53,839 bases of DNA, taken from NCBI GenBank assembly GCA_913057725.1, contig CAJXOS010000026.1, forward strand, positions 1-53,839, read 5' to 3'. This document shows, in pieces, positions 49,630 through 53,839 of the stretch. Origin of the DNA: an uncultured Lewinella sp. (GTDB lineage: Bacteria > Bacteroidota > Bacteroidia > Chitinophagales > Saprospiraceae). Both the position numbers and the translations under genes were made by a program. Each line of letters opens with the position of its first letter. Position 1 is the first letter of the stretch. The notes under the pieces are model-generated. The model worked only from the letters and a program-made list of their open reading frames with translations, was not told where the DNA came from and ran no database searches.

Positions 49630-51592
49630 TTGGAAAAAACCAGAAAAAGCGCCACAATGGAAAGATCTATTGAAGAGTGAATACTGGTATCCTGCCATAC
49701 TATTTGGACTCCTGCTAGGATTTGCCTTTTCGATAAAGTATACTACGATTTTTCTCTTTGCAGGTGCAATAGGATACCTTTCTCATCATTACGGAAAGCT
49801 ATTGTTTATTGCTTGGAATCTGATCTTTTTAGGATTCATTTTCTTAAGCGGATTTTACCACTGGGGCAACTTACCAATCTCTGGCGATGAAGCAATAATG
49901 TTTGGTGGTCTTATTGGTGGTATTGGGCTAATAGCAGCCGTCTATCATTTCTGGCAACATCGCTCCCGTTTCGTACCATGGATACTAAGTCTTGTGGTAG
50001 TTGGAGCAAGCTTTGCTTTCGTATTTGCACCATGGGCTACTAAACACCTGATGGAGAGCGATAAAGGCCTGACCATATCCAGTTTACTCTACGGCAAACC
50101 TGATCGGATAGCCATTACGGTACAACCAGAGCTCCTTTCTTCACGATTTAATCGCCCGCCAGGATTTGACGGAGCTGAACGCTCTTGGGTTCAGCTTACC
50201 CAAAATGAGCAGCAAAGCCCTCCAGTAGAGCCGAGTGCGGAAGAAGAAGACAACGATGAGCTACAAGAACTTCTAGGAAGTGTTCAGCGAGAAGAACTTC
50301 AGCGTTACCTAGGGTATGAGGAGGGGATATGGAGATACCTAACCATTCCTTTCGACCTAACCGCTAATACAAATGTAGCAGGACTTCGACATCAAGAGAT
50401 CGGCTTTTTCTGGCTTGCTCTAATCCCACTGCTATTCTTGGGGTTTGGTTTACGATTAGGTTGGGTTAGAACTTTAGGTGCTGGTTTGACAATGACTTTT
50501 TTGTTAACCGCCTGGGTGTGGTCTTTAACGGAAACAGGTCCACAAGAAGGCTACTTTGAAGCTGCCACAGAATACCAAAGATCACTCTATGGCTTCTATC
50601 CGGATTGGCTCAACTCAGAGTTTTATTATTTCTGGCAAAGCCTACAATCACCACTAATCCATATTGGTGAAGTCTTCTCTTCAGTTTTCACAGCAATAGC
50701 AGCGTGGCCCACTACCTTGTTCCTATCGCTACTTCTTGCCTTGTTTGTAGGGCTGGTAAAGCTCCTGAAGTGGCGTTATCAAGAATGGCCAAAAGCGCTA
50801 TATGGTATAGGATTATTCTTATTCGCTTATGTCCTGCTTTGGGCCCTTTTGGGCAATAGTATCAGCTGGTATGCTATGTTAACGTGGATTCTCATACCAG
50901 CCATACTTATCTATTACTTACAAAAACCGGAATTGTTTTTCGGTGAAGGTTATTCTCGGTTGATCAAATACATTTTTGGCACAGCTTTAGTCCTACAGCT
51001 TTTGGCCAATACACTGGTAGTTTTGAGTTCGTCACAATTAGGTCAGCCCAAAGCACAGTTATTCAATTGGCCAATGGTCAGTTTTCTTACTAGTGGTGAT
51101 CTGGATCATTTCGAAACACTTTCCCTATTTGATCGCTATTCCAGTGAAATCTCAAGTATCGTAAATCGAGACCCCTCGGCTAGAATTTATCGAATTAATA
51201 CCTACCTGCAATACCATATCGAACGAAACAATGAGCGGGTGTTTGAAGACAACCAGCTTGATCGTTTTGCTCGTATCCTGAGTATTACCGAGCAGCCTGA
51301 TAGTTTCCTGGATGTTTTAAGTGACAATGACTTTGAGTACGTTCTCTATGACTTAAACACTTATACCTTAGATCAAACACCAGAGCAAACTTTGCGCAGA
51401 AAATGTGAGCGTTTTCTGAATTTAATGGTTAGCACAGGAAAAGCAGAGTTGATTTTGACAGATAACTTTGTTGCTGCACCAAATGCGCAGGCCCCAACTC
51501 GACTACCAAATGGTCAGATGGCTCAGGCACAACCGGGCCTGATAGGTAATACAGTATACAATGGTCGTGTGGCTTTATTCCGTATAAAATAA
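49580..51592 (+). CDS. GT-C family glycosyltransferase, C-terminal part (frameshifted)
   Basis: The rest of the GT-C enzyme, in the next frame. The ATG at 49580 is probably not a real start, because the sequence FISIATLVILFDW continues the helix pattern interrupted in the preceding frame, and the frame is open from 49565. It has some eight more membrane helices, a long soluble loop between 50080 and 50370 (PPVEPSAEEEDNDELQELLG), and a soluble C-terminal domain with RDPSARIYRINTYL. The enzyme would use a lipid-linked sugar on the outer face of the inner membrane. GT2 and GT4 genes follow, suggesting one pathway. Confidence 0.75.
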   Translation: MMRRLFISIATLVILFDWKKPEKAPQWKDLLKSEYWYPAILFGLLLGFAFSIKYTTIFLFAGAIGYLSHHYGKLLFIAWNLIFLGFIFLSGFYHWGNLPISGDEAIMFGGLIGGIGLIAAVYHFWQHRSRFVPWILSLVVVGASFAFVFAPWATKHLMESDKGLTISSLLYGKPDRIAITVQPELLSSRFNRPPGFDGAERSWVQLTQNEQQSPPVEPSAEEEDNDELQELLGSVQREELQRYLGYEEGIWRYLTIPFDLTANTNVAGLRHQEIGFFWLALIPLLFLGFGLRLGWVRTLGAGLTMTFLLTAWVWSLTETGPQEGYFEAATEYQRSLYGFYPDWLNSEFYYFWQSLQSPLIHIGEVFSSVFTAIAAWPTTLFLSLLLALFVGLVKLLKWRYQEWPKALYGIGLFLFAYVLLWALLGNSISWYAMLTWILIPAILIYYLQKPELFFGEGYSRLIKYIFGTALVLQLLANTLVVLSSSQLGQPKAQLFNWPMVSFLTSGDLDHFETLSLFDRYSSEISSIVNRDPSARIYRINTYLQYHIERNNERVFEDNQLDRFARILSITEQPDSFLDVLSDNDFEYVLYDLNTYTLDQTPEQTLRRKCERFLNLMVSTGKAELILTDNFVAAPNAQAPTRLPNGQMAQAQPGLIGNTVYNGRVALFRIK

Positions 51593-51596
51593 GGTC

Positions 51597-52286
51597 ATGA
51601 CCCCAGCATCTCTTCCAGTTCTGGTTATCCTTCCTGCTTACAATGAAGCAGAGGTAATTGCTGAAGTGATAGCTGATATCAAGCGAGTACTAGATTGTCC
51701 AATAGTCGTTGTCGACGATGGTAGTACGGACGAAACCTATCAAAAAGTAAGAAAGGCGGGCGTCCCAGTATTGCGCCATCCGATAAACAGAGGAGCAGGG
51801 GCGGCTTGCATGACTGGAATTGCCTTTGCCCGTCTAAAAAAACATCCCTACGTAGCATTTATGGACGCTGATGGTCAGCACTTAGCAGAAGATCTGATTC
51901 CTATGTTTGAACGATTACAAAAAACAGAAGCGGATCTGGTCATTGGAAGTAGATTCTTGTCAGAAAATCACCAAATACCTGTCATAAGGAGATTTTACAA
52001 TCAAATTGCGAATATCTTAACAAACACCTTTTGCCAAGGCAGATATTCTGACACACAGTCTGGATTTCGGCTGCTTGGAGAAAGGGCTATCACAGGGATT
52101 GATTTATATCAGGATGACTTTAGTTACTGCAGTGAAATGATCATCCATGCAGAACAAGAGAATCTGCAAATTGTAGAATGCCCAATATCCGTCAGATATA
52201 CGCCTTATTCTTTAAGGAAAGGACAAGATTTTCAGGTAGGTATCAAAACGGCTTTCAACTTCCTATGGAAGCTATTATTTCGATAA
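51597..52286 (+). CDS. Glycosyltransferase family 2, dolichol-phosphate-mannose-synthase-like
   Basis: A 229-residue GT2 enzyme. The GT-A fold motifs are clear: LVILPAYNEAEVI, the nucleotide-binding VVVDDGSTDET, RGAGAACMTGIAFAR, the DxD-like metal site FMDADGQH and later SRFLSENH with DTQSGFR. The length without a membrane tail and the sequence resemble DPM1-type enzymes that make polyprenyl-phosphate sugars. Such a lipid-linked sugar would be the natural donor for the preceding GT-C enzyme. It starts 4 bases after that gene. Confidence 0.94.
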   Translation: MTPASLPVLVILPAYNEAEVIAEVIADIKRVLDCPIVVVDDGSTDETYQKVRKAGVPVLRHPINRGAGAACMTGIAFARLKKHPYVAFMDADGQHLAEDLIPMFERLQKTEADLVIGSRFLSENHQIPVIRRFYNQIANILTNTFCQGRYSDTQSGFRLLGERAITGIDLYQDDFSYCSEMIIHAEQENLQIVECPISVRYTPYSLRKGQDFQVGIKTAFNFLWKLLFR

Positions 52287-52298
52287 AATTGGAAAGTG

Positions 52299-52655
52299 AT
52301 GGAAGTAAGATTATTTCAGTGGATTGCTCCCATTCTAGTACTATTGATCTTAACCAATAATGTACTGCGATACTATCGAGGGCGAACAGATCTCCGAGAA
52401 ACGATACTTAGTGGAGCTCTGTGGATTGGCATTGCTCTATTAGCCATTTTCCCTGATGAAATTTCCAATTTCATTGCTGAAATCCTGGGCTTCAAAAGCA
52501 ACACTAATGCGGTATTATTTTTGGGTCTGGGCTTAGTTTTCTTTATTCAGTATCGACTCTATCGCCTCCAGGTCAAGAACCGTGAGGATCTTACCAAGCT
52601 GACCAGAAGTGTCGCCTTACTGAATTTCCAGGACGAGGAAGAGTCAACGCAATGA
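52299..52655 (+). CDS. DUF2304 small membrane protein
   Basis: A 118-residue protein with three hydrophobic helices and a charged C-terminal coil (RLYRLQVKNREDLTKLTRSV). This architecture and its place between GT2 and GT4 genes fit the DUF2304 family, small membrane proteins that accompany polyprenyl-phosphate glycosyltransferases. I start it at the ATG at 52299; the GTG immediately before is an alternative. The stop overlaps the next ATG in an ATGA arrangement, implying translational coupling. Confidence 0.85.
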   Translation: MEVRLFQWIAPILVLLILTNNVLRYYRGRTDLRETILSGALWIGIALLAIFPDEISNFIAEILGFKSNTNAVLFLGLGLVFFIQYRLYRLQVKNREDLTKLTRSVALLNFQDEEESTQ

Positions 52656-53764
52656 GGTTCCTCTTTGTATTGGAGCATTTTGAGCCGTATCTAGGTGGTG
52701 CGGAAAAGTTATTCGGCCAAGTAACCCGAATGCTTGTTGAGAAGGGGCATAGTGTAAAAGTTATAACCACTCTTCATGATTCTGGCCTGGCGAAGCGAGA
52801 GAAACTGGACGGAGTTGAGATCTATAGAATTAGGTGCTTCAATCGATTTCTATTTACACTAGTGAGCCTCCCTCATGTCTGGAGAGCATCCAGGGATGTA
52901 GATATTATTCATACCACTACTTATAATGCTGCCATCCCAGCGTGGCTTACAGGGTTCATTAGGCGAAGGCCAACAGTGATCACTTTTCATGAGTACTGGG
53001 GAAAGCTCTGGTTTAGTTTGCCATTCTTACAATCCTGGCAAAGGCTCCTTTACTATTGTTTTGAGCAACTGGTAGTTCGCCTTACTTTCGACCACTATAT
53101 TGCTGTATCAGAGGCAACCAAATCAAGCCTAGTTGAAGCAGGTGTACAGCGTGAGAGAATCACGCGAATCTACAATGGCATTGACTATTCCTTGTACCCA
53201 AGCAACCAGGAGTCACTAGATGAGACCTTCTCAGTCGTATTTGTTGGTCGACTCGGGGTTTCCAAGGGACTTGATCTGCTGCTGCCAGCCTGGGGAGCTT
53301 TTGTAGCTACCGACGAGGGTAGCGGAGGCTTACTCCGACTCGTGGCACCTAGATATCCTAAAGCTATATGGCAGCAAGTGCAAGGTCTAATGGCCAAGCA
53401 TTGCCCTCAGGATAGCTTGGAGGTTCTACATGAACTTTCCAATCTTGAGCTTAGAGCAGTAATGCAAAAGAGTCACGCAATCGTTATTCCTTCTTACACA
53501 GAGGGTTTTTGTTTTGTGGCAGCGGAGGCGGTGGCACAGGGGATTCCTATCATCAGCTCAGGGAAGAAAGCCTTGGCTGAGGTTGTCACAGGGAAGTACA
53601 TAACTATGGAGTTGCTATCTGTCTCTGCCCTAGTAGAATCATTAGTAAAATCTCGACAGGGAAAATGGGACAATCTTCCCCTTAGAAAGTTCCAACTCGA
53701 AAACTCTGTGGTAGCTTATTTGGAACTATATAATCGTTTACATGATTTGCAGAGGAAGATTTAG
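52652..53764 (+). CDS. Glycosyltransferase family 4
   Basis: A 370-residue GT-B glycosyltransferase. N-terminal FVLEHFEPYLGGAEKLFGQV contains the GGAE acceptor-side motif of GT4 enzymes; the C-terminal half holds FVGRLGVSKGLDLLL and the donor-binding PSYTEGFCFVAAEAVAQGIP. It should add a hexose from a nucleotide sugar to a growing lipid-linked glycan on the cytoplasmic side. It is coupled to DUF2304 by a 4-base overlap and the operon continues downstream. Confidence 0.95.
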   Translation: MRFLFVLEHFEPYLGGAEKLFGQVTRMLVEKGHSVKVITTLHDSGLAKREKLDGVEIYRIRCFNRFLFTLVSLPHVWRASRDVDIIHTTTYNAAIPAWLTGFIRRRPTVITFHEYWGKLWFSLPFLQSWQRLLYYCFEQLVVRLTFDHYIAVSEATKSSLVEAGVQRERITRIYNGIDYSLYPSNQESLDETFSVVFVGRLGVSKGLDLLLPAWGAFVATDEGSGGLLRLVAPRYPKAIWQQVQGLMAKHCPQDSLEVLHELSNLELRAVMQKSHAIVIPSYTEGFCFVAAEAVAQGIPIISSGKKALAEVVTGKYITMELLSVSALVESLVKSRQGKWDNLPLRKFQLENSVVAYLELYNRLHDLQRKI

Positions 53765-53766
53765 TC

Positions 53767-53839
53767 TTGAATACTGCTGCCCCACGAAAGTACCTATTCG
53801 ATTATCACTGCTGGTCGTTTGCGTTTCTCACGAAACGTT
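53767..53839 (+). CDS. Possible next gene of the glycosyltransferase operon, 5' fragment
   Basis: After the GT4 stop, a frame starting at a TTG at 53767 is open to the window end (24 codons, MNTAAPRKYLFDYHCWSFAF). The 2-base spacing fits the operon, but the fragment is too short to name and another start beyond the window is possible. Confidence 0.35.
   Translation, partial: MNTAAPRKYLFDYHCWSFAFLTKR

Overview
The window reads as a chromosomal segment from a member of the Bacteroidota, most likely a Saprospiria/Lewinella-like marine or environmental bacterium. The phylum call rests on several things seen in the sequence: a type IX secretion (T9SS) type A sorting domain on a secreted protein, several promoters with the Bacteroidota -7 box TAnnTTTG, weak or absent Shine-Dalgarno sequences, and families typical of the phylum (DUF4159, DUF4465, DUF4230-like, TlpA with an N-terminal lipobox, TSP3-OmpA porins). 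The genus-level guess is inference. No rRNA, tRNA, transposase, phage gene or CRISPR array was seen. Most of the window is core chromosome with a few lineage-specific modules.

Layout. 1-5.5 kb: end of a PLP aminotransferase, a convergent DUF3293 gene, then a tightly packed plus-strand run of yidC, a UbiA-type prenyltransferase, maf and a polytopic membrane protein. 5.5-11 kb: a TSP3/OmpA envelope protein with a clear terminator, then an orphan 1142-residue protein that looks like an (alpha/alpha)6 glycoside hydrolase or phosphorylase. 11-22.4 kb: minus-strand genes for a TlpA-like thioredoxin lipoprotein, a GT-C-like membrane protein, the giant TamB, a YheT-type hydrolase, a membrane protein of unknown role and folP. 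22.4-25 kb: plus-strand DUF4230-like protein, a voltage-gated cation channel and a DEDDh exonuclease. 25-27.4 kb: minus-strand acetolactate-decarboxylase-like lipoprotein, short endonuclease V homologue and ychF. 27.5-30.1 kb: a radical SAM/SPASM enzyme and an unrecognised 486-residue partner, the best candidate for an undescribed system. 30.2-33.8 kb: acpH, rseP (minus), rsmE and a DUF4159 gene.

33.8-37 kb is a vitamin B12 uptake locus: a cobalamin riboswitch, a TonB-dependent receptor and a T9SS-exported DUF4465 protein, closed by a terminator. 37.1-38.3 kb holds dps, a short unknown gene and a 51-residue Cys/Lys-rich protein. 38.3-43.2 kb is sbcD-sbcC. 43.4-45 kb is a two-gene module with a coiled-coil protein and a membrane-anchored PspA/ESCRT-III-like protein, closed by a strong terminator. 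45-48.5 kb is a minus-strand TraB/GumN protein with an unusually long extension. 48.6 kb to the end is a surface-glycan or lipid glycosylation operon (frameshifted GT-C enzyme, GT2, DUF2304, GT4) that continues past the window edge.

Functional themes: envelope biogenesis (yidC, tamB, rseP, OmpA, glycosyltransferases), stress and repair (dps, sbcCD, PspA-like, endonuclease V), and cofactor supply (folP, B12 import). Family calls rest on motifs read by eye; no database search was possible.
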